From positions 62,001 to 126,000 of the forward strand of contig JAJUJC010000001.1 in the NCBI GenBank assembly GCA_029267335.1: a DNA stretch of 64,000 nucleotides, in the 5' to 3' direction. The stretch comes from Intestinibacillus massiliensis (GTDB lineage Bacteria > Bacillota > Clostridia > Oscillospirales > Butyricicoccaceae). The translations under genes and the position numbers were made by a program. The notes beneath the pieces were generated by a model. It was not told the origin of the DNA, ran no database searches, and saw only the letters and a program-made list of their open reading frames with translations. Shown piece after piece: positions 15,795-23,999 of this stretch; positions within the stretch are counted from its first letter, which is position 1, and each line of letters begins with the position of its first letter.

Positions 15795-16402
15795 TAGCCA
15801 TTCTGCAATGTGCGAAAATTCGTATTGCGAATAAACGAACCTAATCTTTGCTGCAACGCAACTGCAACAATCGATAAAATTGCACCTTTTAAAAGATTAA
15901 ACGGAAATACGCCAAAAAGCAAATATCCATTCAAACTGCCAATCAGCGGATTGACTTCAGCGCAAGCACTTATAATAGCATCAATCGGCATGAGCTGCGA
16001 ATAAAACGGAATGATGATCAATTTATTTGTAATCATTCCCACGATGGACATCGCTAACGTGCCGCTGATGCATCCAATGATCGCAAATTTCCGTTCCATA
16101 CGGCTGCGATAAAACAAATACGCGATAATAACCAGTGTGCTCGTCATCAAGAAATCTGCGAGTTCTCCAGAACCGCCGGTAGTTGTCGAAAACAGATGCA
16201 ATAAATCCTTAATGAGTGCTGCCGAGATCGCCGGTCCCAGGCCCAAAACGTACGCTGCAATCAGAATTACAGCACCGCTTAAATCCACTTTCAAAAAAGG
16301 CGGCATAAATGGGATCGGAAACTCAAAAAACATGATAATTGTTGCAATAGCAGCAAAAATTGCGGTGAAAGTGATTTTTTTAATGGTCGAAATGTTGTTC
16401 AT
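15794..16402 (-). CDS. ribU: Riboflavin ECF transporter substrate-binding (S) component
   Basis: 202 residues; ATG at 16402 (MNNISTIKKITFTAIFAA) chosen because GGAGG lies just upstream, in place of an upstream TTG. The protein is hydrophobic with five to six membrane helices (AIATIIMFFEFPIPFMPPFL, VILIAAYVLGLGPAISAALI, GMITNKLIIIPFY, FNLLKGAILSIVAVAL). The sequence FLKVDLSGAVILIAAYVLG and KLIIIPFY are characteristic of RibU. It imports riboflavin together with an energy-coupling-factor module encoded elsewhere. The FMN riboswitch upstream confirms the substrate class. Confidence 0.92.
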   Translation of the reverse strand: MNNISTIKKITFTAIFAAIATIIMFFEFPIPFMPPFLKVDLSGAVILIAAYVLGLGPAISAALIKDLLHLFSTTTGGSGELADFLMTSTLVIIAYLFYRSRMERKFAIIGCISGTLAMSIVGMITNKLIIIPFYSQLMPIDAIISACAEVNPLIGSLNGYLLFGVFPFNLLKGAILSIVAVALQQRLGSFIRNTNFRTLQNG

Positions 16403-16440
16403 AAGATTGTCCTCCAAGCAAAATTTCAGCTCTGGAGCAT

Positions 16441-16472
16441 AAAGAAAACCCGTAGAACATTTATTCTACGGG
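16441..16472 (-). terminator. FMN-riboswitch expression-platform terminator
   Basis: A 9-bp stem (CCCGTAGAA / TTCTACGGG, loop of six) followed on the minus strand by TTTTCTTT, between aptamer and ribU. It gives transcription termination when FMN is bound. Confidence 0.8.
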
Positions 16473-16489
16473 CGCAGATGTGCAAAAGT

Positions 16490-16617
16490 ACACCTGTTTC
16501 TTTCATCCGGACTATGACCGTCGGTTGGGATTCACACCCATCATGCCTTGCGGCTCGCAGACTATAAGCAAATTTGCTCTTTACTGCCGGTGGAGACTTT
16601 CACTCCGCCCTGAAACA
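16490..16617 (-). ncRNA. FMN riboswitch (RFN element)
   Basis: On the minus strand the conserved RFN blocks appear in order: CAGGGCGGAGTGAAAGTC, CACCGGCAGTAAAGAGC, GTCTGCGAGCC, then CCGACGGTCATAGTCCGGAT and GAAAGAA. It lies 88 bases upstream of ribU with a terminator between, so high FMN should shut off riboflavin uptake. Confidence 0.95.
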
Positions 16618-16645
16618 GAACTGATATAATATTGTTTACACTGTG

Positions 16646-16674
16646 ATTATAGGGCATTCTTTGAAGAATGTCAA
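16646..16674 (-). promoter_or_regulatory. Perfect consensus promoter of ribU
   Basis: On the minus strand, TTGACA (16669-16674), 17-base spacer, TATAAT (16646-16651). The -35 overlaps the last codon and stop of rnmV. Transcription starts about 25 bases before the FMN aptamer. Confidence 0.9.
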
Positions 16675-17276
16675 CTGTCTTCTTCGGGAATTTTCGATAA
16701 GATTTTTTGAATTTCTTCCGCATCCGATACGGCGTTCAGAAAGTCGATCAGCGCATTCGCGGACATATGCGCCGGAAGTGCAAGCTCCTGGAGCAAAAGC
16801 TGTCGACGCTTTGCACTATGCGGTCCACCGGATAGACCGAGCGCATAAAAGTCTGCTTTGGTAATACCGAGAGAAGTTTCTGCGTCTACCCTATCGTCTA
16901 ATAGAGTCGCACCCGCACGGCGGAGCACTTCACGCAAAACCTCGGGACGCATTCCTTCGACACCGAGCTTCCCCTCTTTGGATGCGTGTGCTTTTCGCGA
17001 CTCCTTTCCAATGATATCGGGGATATACGCGTGTTTCACTTGCGATGTGGGGAGCGCCCCTTTTAAAAAATTACGAATGACAAAACCCGCACCGTCACTG
17101 TCGGTTAAAATCAGAATGCCCCGTTTTGCAGCAATTCTGCGAATCATTTGAAGGCGTTCTTTGTCATTGAAAATGCGAAATCCCCCTGTTTCCAACACAA
17201 CGGTATCGACGATCTGGCGCAGGGTATTGACATCATATTTGCCCTCGACAAGAATTGCCTCTTTGATTTTAATCAT
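16671..17276 (-). CDS. rnmV: Ribonuclease M5 (5S rRNA maturation)
   Basis: About 201 residues; ATG at 17276 (MIKIKEAILVEGKYD) preceded by GGAGAGAAC and overlapping the holA stop by ATGA. The Toprim domain shows ILVEGKYD with its catalytic Glu, and LILTDSDGAGF with the DxD metal site; the C-terminal domain starts near residue 110. It cleaves the 5S rRNA precursor in low-GC Gram-positives. It is the last gene of comEC-holA-rnmV, and the strong ribU promoter overlaps its end. Confidence 0.92.
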   Translation of the reverse strand: MIKIKEAILVEGKYDVNTLRQIVDTVVLETGGFRIFNDKERLQMIRRIAAKRGILILTDSDGAGFVIRNFLKGALPTSQVKHAYIPDIIGKESRKAHASKEGKLGVEGMRPEVLREVLRRAGATLLDDRVDAETSLGITKADFYALGLSGGPHSAKRRQLLLQELALPAHMSANALIDFLNAVSDAEEIQKILSKIPEEDS

Positions 17277-18316
17277 GTTCTCTCCTTGAAAGACGCTGCC
17301 AACTGTAACAGCGCTAATTCGACCTGCTTTTGACGGTCTGCTGTACTGCTTTTTAGGGATGCATCCGTTTCCGCACAAAGCAATACGGTGCGACGCAGCC
17401 ATGGCAGCGATAGTCGGCGCGCAGATGTGGCAAGTTTTCGCACATAATAGGGAGACCGTGATCCTACGAGATCCATAAGCAGCCTTTCCCCCGCACGCGA
17501 CTGCTCCGCCAATTTCGACGCATACAGGCGCTGCATATATCGGAGAATGGAGGAAAAAATCTGTATCGCATCGTTTTTTTGTGCAATCAGCTCTTGAAAA
17601 ATACCGATTGCACGCTCAAAGCGTCCCTCAGTGACCGCATCTGTCAGGTCAAAAATAACCGCATCGAGCACAGGTGTACACACTTGGTCGATATGATAGG
17701 CGGTAATATGATCGAGTGTGGAAAATGCACATGCCTTTTCAATTTCCGTCAGCAAATTGGTCATAGAATTACCGCATAGAAACAGCAGGTGTTCACAGGT
17801 CTCGTCGTCGATCTCCTTGTGCAGCGCATTGACATGCCGCCTCACCCAATCCGTGAGCTCGCGACCTTCCAAATGCGAAAAATCCGCAAAGCAGGCGTTT
17901 TTCTCTAATATTCCGTGTAGCTTCATGCGTTTATCCGGTTTCAACTCTACCATGTCAAAATAGAAGATCAAGCACAGATAATCCGGCAGATCGGATATGA
18001 TATCGGTCAAAACTGTCTGAAACGCAGCCGGCGGCTTATAGGGATCTAAATCATTGACTACAACCACGCGGCGCTCCGCCATAGCCGGATAGCTTTCGAT
18101 CGCATTCACAAGCTGCTCTGGGGATACACTTTTGCCATCAAATATTTGCAAATTAAATTCACGGAATGTCTCATCTAACACGGCATTCATCAGTGCATCG
18201 CGATAGTATTCTTTGAGATAGGTTTCATCCCCATATATAAAATACAGCTTGCCGATTTTTTTTGATTGAATGTCCCGTTTTAGCTGCCCCGCCTGATTAC
18301 TTGTTACGGCTGCCAT
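17273..18316 (-). CDS. holA: DNA polymerase III delta subunit
   Basis: 347 residues, the usual size. It is the wrench subunit of the clamp loader that opens the beta clamp. Visible features: KLYFIYGDETYLKEYYRDAL at the N-terminus, VVVVNDLD near residue 85, a HolA-type middle domain (FYFDMVELKPDKRMKL) and the C-terminal collar domain (FDLTDAVTEGRFERAIGIFQ). ATG is preceded by GGGGAGGAGG. The gene lies one base after comEC and overlaps rnmV, the usual Clostridia order. Confidence 0.93.
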   Translation of the reverse strand: MAAVTSNQAGQLKRDIQSKKIGKLYFIYGDETYLKEYYRDALMNAVLDETFREFNLQIFDGKSVSPEQLVNAIESYPAMAERRVVVVNDLDPYKPPAAFQTVLTDIISDLPDYLCLIFYFDMVELKPDKRMKLHGILEKNACFADFSHLEGRELTDWVRRHVNALHKEIDDETCEHLLFLCGNSMTNLLTEIEKACAFSTLDHITAYHIDQVCTPVLDAVIFDLTDAVTEGRFERAIGIFQELIAQKNDAIQIFSSILRYMQRLYASKLAEQSRAGERLLMDLVGSRSPYYVRKLATSARRLSLPWLRRTVLLCAETDASLKSSTADRQKQVELALLQLAASFKERT

Positions 18317-18317
18317 A

Positions 18318-20615
18318 TCACGAACCTCCTCCCCTTTCTGTCAGTCTGCCTTTTTGGATAATTTCTCCTTTCAAAAGTGTATTTTGTACAGGATATGTTC
18401 CAAAAAGAGTATCGGTCGTCGCATATCCGGACTCCAAAATGATTTGCTGCGGTTTGATGCCGGATAGCTGACGCTGCAACATCTGCTCATCCTTGAGCAT
18501 GCCCTCAGAAATCACGAGCGTTTCTCCGTGCAGTGATTGCTGCTGTAGCAGTTGCTCCAACATTTTCTGTGTCAGACTATGTACCACGAGCACATCGTTT
18601 CGCTGTTCCCCGTTGTGCAGCGCGATGCGCACCACCAGTTTTCGGGGAATCACATTATTGAGAGATAGATAGGCTGTGCCTTGCAGAGGTGTCTCCCCTA
18701 TTTTTCTCCAGACGATTACAGGGATATGATGTTGCTCCGCCGCAGTAAACAGCGCAACCGCGGTATCACTGGAGCGTATATCCGGAGGAATAATGATTTG
18801 TCGGATAGGGATCCGCCCCAGCAGCTCCGCTACATTGCGTGCATGTGTTTTATCAACGGATGTCAGAATCAGTGTGTCAATACGTTCAAAATTATTCCAT
18901 GAAAGATATTCTTCAACATTTTGCGCCGCATTGCGAAAACCGCTCGCACTGCAATCAATGAGCGTGAGCTTTCTATCTCCCTGCGCCACAAGAATTGCTT
19001 GTCCGCTTCCGCTCGGCATATACGATACGGACAGCGTATTTCGTTGTTCATGCACACTGAGCATGCTCAGCACGAGAATGGAAACTCCGGCGAGTGGAAT
19101 GAGCATGCTCAGCTTTATATGCGGTGGACGCAGCAGGTATACGAGCAGCACACCATAGACGACAAACAATGCTGCCAACCCATATCCATCATTCCACGAC
19201 AGTATGCCATATGGCAGTGCCGCGACCCATGCAGAAACCCATAAGATCCAGTGAGAAAGCAGTTTTAAAACGGGAAAACACAGAACGTGCGCCGCAGGTA
19301 AAAGCGATGTCAGGATATGACTGACATGTCCCGCAATAAACAGAATGCCGACGACAGGGACTGCCAACAAATTGGCAAGCGGTGCAAAGACAGACACATA
19401 GCCAAAGCTTGCGAAGAGAATGGGTGTCGTAAAAAACATTGCGCTGCAAGAGCATGCCAAACTGGTTGTCAGCGGAGAAGTGATACGCTGCATCCATTTA
19501 GGCTTGTGCTCAAAGGGACGGAAAAATTGATGCTGAAAACGCATGCTGAAAAGCAGCATGCCAAGCGTAGCCGCAAAGGAGAGCTGTAGACTCAAACTCT
19601 GTGCCGCGTATGGATTAGCGAGCAGCAACACCAGCAGCGCCAATGAAAGCGAATTGAGGCTGTCCTTTTCGCGGTCGATGCAGAAACCGATACACGCGAT
19701 CATGTACATCAGACCGGCGCGGATCACAGAGGGCGATGCGCCCGCCATGGGAATAAAGAACAGGATAGCAAGGACGGAGCAAACCGATCCCCATTTTCGT
19801 CCCATGACTGCAAAAAAGAAACTGACCAGAAAACCGACATGCATACCGGAGACCGCGGTCACATGGGAAAGTCCCGCCTTGCGCATCGCCAACTGATCCT
19901 GTCTTGCAAATCCGGATTTATCTCCTATGAGAATCGCGGTTGTAACGCCTGCAAGCCGGTCAGGCAGCACTGCAGCAATCTTGGTTTTAAGATGTTGTGC
20001 CATGCGAAGCGGAGCGGTCCACATCGGTGGCTTGTCCGGATGGCGAATCGTGACAGCGCGCAGCTTGCCCTCGTCGTCTTTTCCACTGTGCGCCATGATG
20101 AAAATGCCGTTGCCTTCATAGTAGGTGCGTCGCTCAAAGCCGTCCAACGTATTGGGACGGTAACAAGTAAGGTCGGCTTCCAGGACGTCCCCCGGCATGA
20201 CCGCATTCGTCGTGAGCGGGATCGAAACCATTGCGCGCACGCGTGGGTGATGTACATCCAGGCCCAACGATGCAGCATCTATTTTGACCTGCACGCGCTG
20301 ATATTCCTCGTAAATATCCGGATAACCGCATATAACGGCGGATGCTCCTGTAAGATGCTTGCCGCTGAGCTGTGTGATCGGTGTTACGATGAGCGCCGTG
20401 TATGACAGCATATACCCAATACCGCAGAGCAGTGCGCAGCATGCGATACCGATTTGACGTGTCTTTGACCAACATAGCAAAGCACCTGCCAAAATCATGC
20501 AGAGTGGGAGAAGTACGGATGTATTTGTAACAGCAAGCTCCAGTCGGTTCATCTGCACCATGCATTCGATTCCCAACGCAAAGAAAACGGTAAAATAAAT
20601 CAGCGGTCGTTTCAT
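18318..20615 (-). CDS. comEC: ComEC/Rec2 DNA-internalisation channel, with a degenerate metallo-hydrolase motif
   Basis: 765 residues. The N-terminal DUF4131 region and central Competence domain span the membrane with many helices (e.g. LLPLCMILAGALLCW, CSVLAILFFIPMAGASPSVI, and AVSGMHVGFLVSF). The extracellular C-terminal beta-lactamase-like domain starts near residue 520 (LSVSYMPSGSGQAILVAQGD, LTLIDCSASG). Its metal motif, normally LTHxHxDHIGG, reads LTSVDKTHARN, so most ligands are missing. The fold is kept but nuclease activity is doubtful. It carries incoming single-stranded DNA across the membrane. It heads the comEC-holA-rnmV operon, preceded by the terminator of the alaS unit. Confidence 0.92.
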   Translation of the reverse strand: MKRPLIYFTVFFALGIECMVQMNRLELAVTNTSVLLPLCMILAGALLCWSKTRQIGIACCALLCGIGYMLSYTALIVTPITQLSGKHLTGASAVICGYPDIYEEYQRVQVKIDAASLGLDVHHPRVRAMVSIPLTTNAVMPGDVLEADLTCYRPNTLDGFERRTYYEGNGIFIMAHSGKDDEGKLRAVTIRHPDKPPMWTAPLRMAQHLKTKIAAVLPDRLAGVTTAILIGDKSGFARQDQLAMRKAGLSHVTAVSGMHVGFLVSFFFAVMGRKWGSVCSVLAILFFIPMAGASPSVIRAGLMYMIACIGFCIDREKDSLNSLSLALLVLLLANPYAAQSLSLQLSFAATLGMLLFSMRFQHQFFRPFEHKPKWMQRITSPLTTSLACSCSAMFFTTPILFASFGYVSVFAPLANLLAVPVVGILFIAGHVSHILTSLLPAAHVLCFPVLKLLSHWILWVSAWVAALPYGILSWNDGYGLAALFVVYGVLLVYLLRPPHIKLSMLIPLAGVSILVLSMLSVHEQRNTLSVSYMPSGSGQAILVAQGDRKLTLIDCSASGFRNAAQNVEEYLSWNNFERIDTLILTSVDKTHARNVAELLGRIPIRQIIIPPDIRSSDTAVALFTAAEQHHIPVIVWRKIGETPLQGTAYLSLNNVIPRKLVVRIALHNGEQRNDVLVVHSLTQKMLEQLLQQQSLHGETLVISEGMLKDEQMLQRQLSGIKPQQIILESGYATTDTLFGTYPVQNTLLKGEIIQKGRLTERGGGS

Positions 20616-20630
20616 GCATCCCCTACCTCC

Positions 20631-20664
20631 GTTTAAAAAGAGAGCGGCGCATCAAGCGCCGCTC
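20631..20664 (-). terminator. Terminator of the alaS-HIT transcription unit
   Basis: A 9-bp GC stem (GAGCGGCGC / GCGCCGCTC, five-base loop) followed on the minus strand by CTCTTTTTAAAC. It sits between the HIT gene and comEC. Confidence 0.85.
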
Positions 20665-20675
20665 CATGGAAATCA

Positions 20676-21014
20676 TCAGCCGGGCGGCCATGCCATATCG
20701 CGACCTGCCAGCACATGAAAATGCAAATGAAAAACCGACTGTCCTGCGCTTTCGCCGCAGTTCGTGACCACACGATAACTGTCAAATCCCAGTTGTCGTG
20801 CGATCTGTGCAATCACGGCATAAATATGTCCCACCAGAGCCGCGTGCTCGTCGGTTAAGTCGAGCGCGCTGGCAATATGCTGCTTGGAAATGACCAGAAA
20901 ATGGGTCGGCGCCTGCGGGTCAAGATCATAAAAGGCATATACGAGCTCATCTTCATACACCGGCCTCGACGGAATTTCCTTTGCTGCGATTTTGCAAAAG
21001 ATACAATCTTCCAT
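20676..21014 (-). CDS. HIT-family (histidine triad) nucleotide hydrolase
   Basis: 112 residues, the compact HinT-like form. The N-terminus (MEDCIFCKIAAKEIPSRPVY) has the CxxC often seen in bacterial HIT proteins. The triad HLHFHVLAGRDM is near residue 98. It hydrolyses nucleoside phosphoramidates and similar adducts; the physiological substrate is unknown. It follows alaS by 37 bases, so the two are probably co-transcribed. HIT hydrolases acting on aminoacyl-adenylates would fit beside an aminoacyl-tRNA synthetase, but this is inference. Confidence 0.92.
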   Translation of the reverse strand: MEDCIFCKIAAKEIPSRPVYEDELVYAFYDLDPQAPTHFLVISKQHIASALDLTDEHAALVGHIYAVIAQIARQLGFDSYRVVTNCGESAGQSVFHLHFHVLAGRDMAWPPG

Positions 21015-21051
21015 GCTGTTTCAACTCCTTCCCTGTTCTGCTGTTATCTTC

Positions 21052-23697
21052 TTAAAGCTGCGCTTCTACGATATTGTTGACAGCTTCGAGTGCTTCTTCC
21101 AGACGGCTGACATCCTTGCCGCCCGCGGTTGCATTGTCGGGACGACCGCCGCCGCCGCCGCCACACAACTTGGCAACTTCCTTGACGATCTTACCCGCAT
21201 GTGCGCCCGCCTTGACTGCTTCCGCGCCACATACACACAGGAATGTGATCTTGCCGTCGTCACCGACGGTGGAAAGCACGGCGACCATTTTCGGTGCGCG
21301 ATCCTTAATGCTGTCGCCCATTGCACGCATGGTCTCAAGCGTCGTGTCCTCAAGCTTAGCTGCAACGACATTGACGCCCTTAATATTACGCGATACGTTG
21401 AGCAGGTCAACGATCTGCATGTTTGCAAGACGCGTGCTCAAGCGGTCGACGTTTTTCGACATATCACGCAGCTCTCCCATGACCTGATCCGCCTTTTGCA
21501 GCAGTTCGTTCGGAGATGCCTTCAGTGCCTTGGAGATTTCGTTGAGCACGGTCTGACGATCGCTCAGCATTTTCAGCACACCGCGACCCGTGATCGCTTC
21601 GACACGACGTACACCGGCAGCCACAGAGTTTTCACCGATAATTTTGAATACGCCCGCCTTTGCGGTGTTGTCGAGGTGTGTACCGCCGCAGAACTCGATC
21701 GAGAAATCGCCTGCGCGAACCACACGGACAATATTGCCGTATTTTTCACCAAACAGTGCCATAGCGCCGAGCTGCTTTGCCTCTTCGATAGGCATTTCAC
21801 GCGTTTCTACCTCAATGCCGGAAAGGATCGCATCGTTTACGATATCCTCAACCTTCTGAATTTCTTCCGGCGTCATTGCTGCAAAATGGGTGAAGTCAAA
21901 GCGAATATGATCCGCATCGGTATACGAACCTGCCTGCTCAACATGGCTGCCGAGTACCATACGCAGTGCCTTTTGCAGCAGATGCGTCGAGGTGTGCGCA
22001 CGACGAATCGCCTGACGGCGTTCCTCATCGACCTGCGCAGTCACAGTCTCGCCAACGGCAAGCTCACCGGATACCAGAATACCGCGGTGCATGAATTTGC
22101 CGTCCTTAGTCTTTTGTACGTCGGTGATATTGACCTGTGCACCCGACTGCGTCGTCAGTGTGCCGTGGTCGGGCACCTGTCCGCCGCTTTCCGCATAAAA
22201 CGGCGTGCGATCAAGCACGATCGTGACATCGTTTCCGATGGTTGCCGCGGCGGAAATCTCACCGTCTGCGATGAGCGCCAGAATTTTACCCTCTTCGTGC
22301 AGTGTTTCGTAGCCGTCAAAAATGGTCTTGATCGTTTTGTCCAAGCCCAGATTGTCCGATGCCCAACCCAGATCACCGAGCTTTTTGCGGGCTTCGCGCG
22401 CACGCTCACGCTGCTCGTTCATGAGTACATCGAAACCCGCGCGATCGGTCGTCATGCCCTGCTCTTCAAGCAGTTCGAGCGTTAGGTCGATCGGGAAACC
22501 ATAGGTATCATACAGCTTGAAAGCGTCCGCAGCATCGAGTACATTCTTGCCCCCCGTCTTGACCGCAGCGATCATATCATTCAGAATGGACAAACCGCTG
22601 TCGATTGTCTTATCGAAGCTGCTCTCCTCCATGGTGATGACCTTGTGGATGAAATCCTGTTTTTCGACCAACGCCGGATAAGCGCCGCCAGACTCATGAA
22701 TGACCGTACCCGCAACCTCGGAAAGGAACGGACGGTCGATGCCGAGCAGCTTGCCGTGACGCGCTGCACGGCGCAGCAGACGGCGCAGGACATAGCCGCG
22801 TCCTTCGTTTGAAGGCAACACGCCGTCGCATACCATCATAACGGTAGAGCGGATGTGGTCGGTAATGACACGCAGCGAAATATCGGTCTTTTCGCTGTCA
22901 CCGTAGTGAATCTTTGCGATATCGGAGATATGCTTCATGATGTTGCGCACGGTATCGACTTCAAACAAAGAGCCAACATCCTGCACTACGACCGCCAGAC
23001 GCTCCAGACCCATGCCGGTGTCGATGTTCTTCTGCGCAAGCTCGGTGTAGTTGCCCTGACCGTCGTTGTTGAACTGCGAGAATACGTTGTTCCACACTTC
23101 CATATAGCGGTCACAGTCGCAGCCGACCGTACAGGTGGGCTTGCCGCAGCCAAAGCGCTCGCCGCGGTCATAATAGATCTCCGAGCACGGACCGCACGGA
23201 CCCGCGCCATGCTCCCAGAAGTTGTCAGCCTTCCCGAAGCGGAAAATACGCTCGGGGGCAATGCCGATTTCATCGCGCCAAATCGCGAATGCTTCGTCAT
23301 CATCTTCGTAAACCGAGGGATACAGACGGTTGGGATCCAGTGCCATCCACTCCGGAGCCGTCAGAAACTCCCAGCTCCAAGCGATCGCCTCGTGCTTAAA
23401 ATAATCGCCAAAGGAGAAGTTGCCGAGCATTTCAAAGAAAGTACCGTGGCGAGCCGTCTTACCAACGTTTTCAATGTCGCCGGTACGAATGCACTTCTGG
23501 CAGGTCGTCACACGGTGACGGGGCGGTTCCTGTTCTCCTGTGAAAAACGGCTTCATCGGCGCCATGCCGGAATTGATCAGCAGCAGCGACGCATCGCCCT
23601 GCGGGATGAGCGAAAAGCTCGGCAGTCGCAGGTGTCCCTTGGACTCCATAAACGACAGGAATTTTTCGCGGATCTCATTCAAGCCCATATACTGCAT
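21052..23697 (-). CDS. alaS: Alanyl-tRNA synthetase
   Basis: 881 residues from ATG 23697 (MQYMGLNEIREKFL), preceded by TTGGAGGAAATC. The N-terminal class II catalytic domain shows GHLRLPSFSLIP, then RHGTFFEMLGNFSFGDYFK. The tRNA-recognition region follows. The editing domain has HTSTHLLQKALR and CGGTHLDNT metal-binding motifs, and the C-terminal C-Ala domain ends VNNIVEAQL. It charges tRNA-Ala and clears mischarged Ser/Gly. It is controlled by the T-box leader directly upstream. Confidence 0.98.
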   Translation of the reverse strand: MQYMGLNEIREKFLSFMESKGHLRLPSFSLIPQGDASLLLINSGMAPMKPFFTGEQEPPRHRVTTCQKCIRTGDIENVGKTARHGTFFEMLGNFSFGDYFKHEAIAWSWEFLTAPEWMALDPNRLYPSVYEDDDEAFAIWRDEIGIAPERIFRFGKADNFWEHGAGPCGPCSEIYYDRGERFGCGKPTCTVGCDCDRYMEVWNNVFSQFNNDGQGNYTELAQKNIDTGMGLERLAVVVQDVGSLFEVDTVRNIMKHISDIAKIHYGDSEKTDISLRVITDHIRSTVMMVCDGVLPSNEGRGYVLRRLLRRAARHGKLLGIDRPFLSEVAGTVIHESGGAYPALVEKQDFIHKVITMEESSFDKTIDSGLSILNDMIAAVKTGGKNVLDAADAFKLYDTYGFPIDLTLELLEEQGMTTDRAGFDVLMNEQRERAREARKKLGDLGWASDNLGLDKTIKTIFDGYETLHEEGKILALIADGEISAAATIGNDVTIVLDRTPFYAESGGQVPDHGTLTTQSGAQVNITDVQKTKDGKFMHRGILVSGELAVGETVTAQVDEERRQAIRRAHTSTHLLQKALRMVLGSHVEQAGSYTDADHIRFDFTHFAAMTPEEIQKVEDIVNDAILSGIEVETREMPIEEAKQLGAMALFGEKYGNIVRVVRAGDFSIEFCGGTHLDNTAKAGVFKIIGENSVAAGVRRVEAITGRGVLKMLSDRQTVLNEISKALKASPNELLQKADQVMGELRDMSKNVDRLSTRLANMQIVDLLNVSRNIKGVNVVAAKLEDTTLETMRAMGDSIKDRAPKMVAVLSTVGDDGKITFLCVCGAEAVKAGAHAGKIVKEVAKLCGGGGGGRPDNATAGGKDVSRLEEALEAVNNIVEAQL

Positions 23698-23736
23698 AAT
23701 GATGATTTCCTCCAAAATACATTTTTTTGCATTTAC

Positions 23737-23970
23737 GAAAAAATTCCGCCCCCAACACAATGTCAGGGGCGGAATAGGATTCCACGGTACCACCCTGATC
23801 TGCCCGATCGGGCATCTCAGCGATCCTTAACGGGGATCAAACGTTCCGGTTTGCCGGACCGCTCAGAAATGGCTGTTCTGCGCGCTGACCAAGGGCTTTC
23901 ACTATCCCCTCTCGCTTTGGGCTGCGTCTGCAAAACTCGTTTCTTCATCGCATTTGCAAATTACTTTTCT
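23737..23970 (-). ncRNA. T-box leader of alaS
   Basis: The minus strand has the T-box core GGTGGTACCGTGGAA (plus-strand 23780-23794), followed by a terminator stem CCGCCCC / GGGGCGG (23746-23772) and a TTTTTT run (23738-23743). Upstream sequence folds into several stems, including GGTCCGGCAAACCGG. Uncharged tRNA-Ala is expected to stabilise the antiterminator. I did not assign the specifier codon; it should be a GCN triplet in stem I. Confidence 0.92.
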
Positions 23971-23971
23971 A

Positions 23972-23999
23972 TTGTACCATATTTGCAGCGTTTGTCAAT
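23972..23999 (-). promoter_or_regulatory. Promoter of the T-box/alaS unit
   Basis: On the minus strand, TTGACA (23994-23999), 16-base spacer, TACAAT (23972-23977). The -35 overlaps the end of the U32 gene, an arrangement also seen for ribU. Confidence 0.8.

Noticed and set aside
20992-22485. 497-codon plus-strand frame opposite alaS
   Set aside because: Antisense to conserved alanyl-tRNA synthetase motifs; cysteine/histidine-rich low-information translation and no ribosome site.
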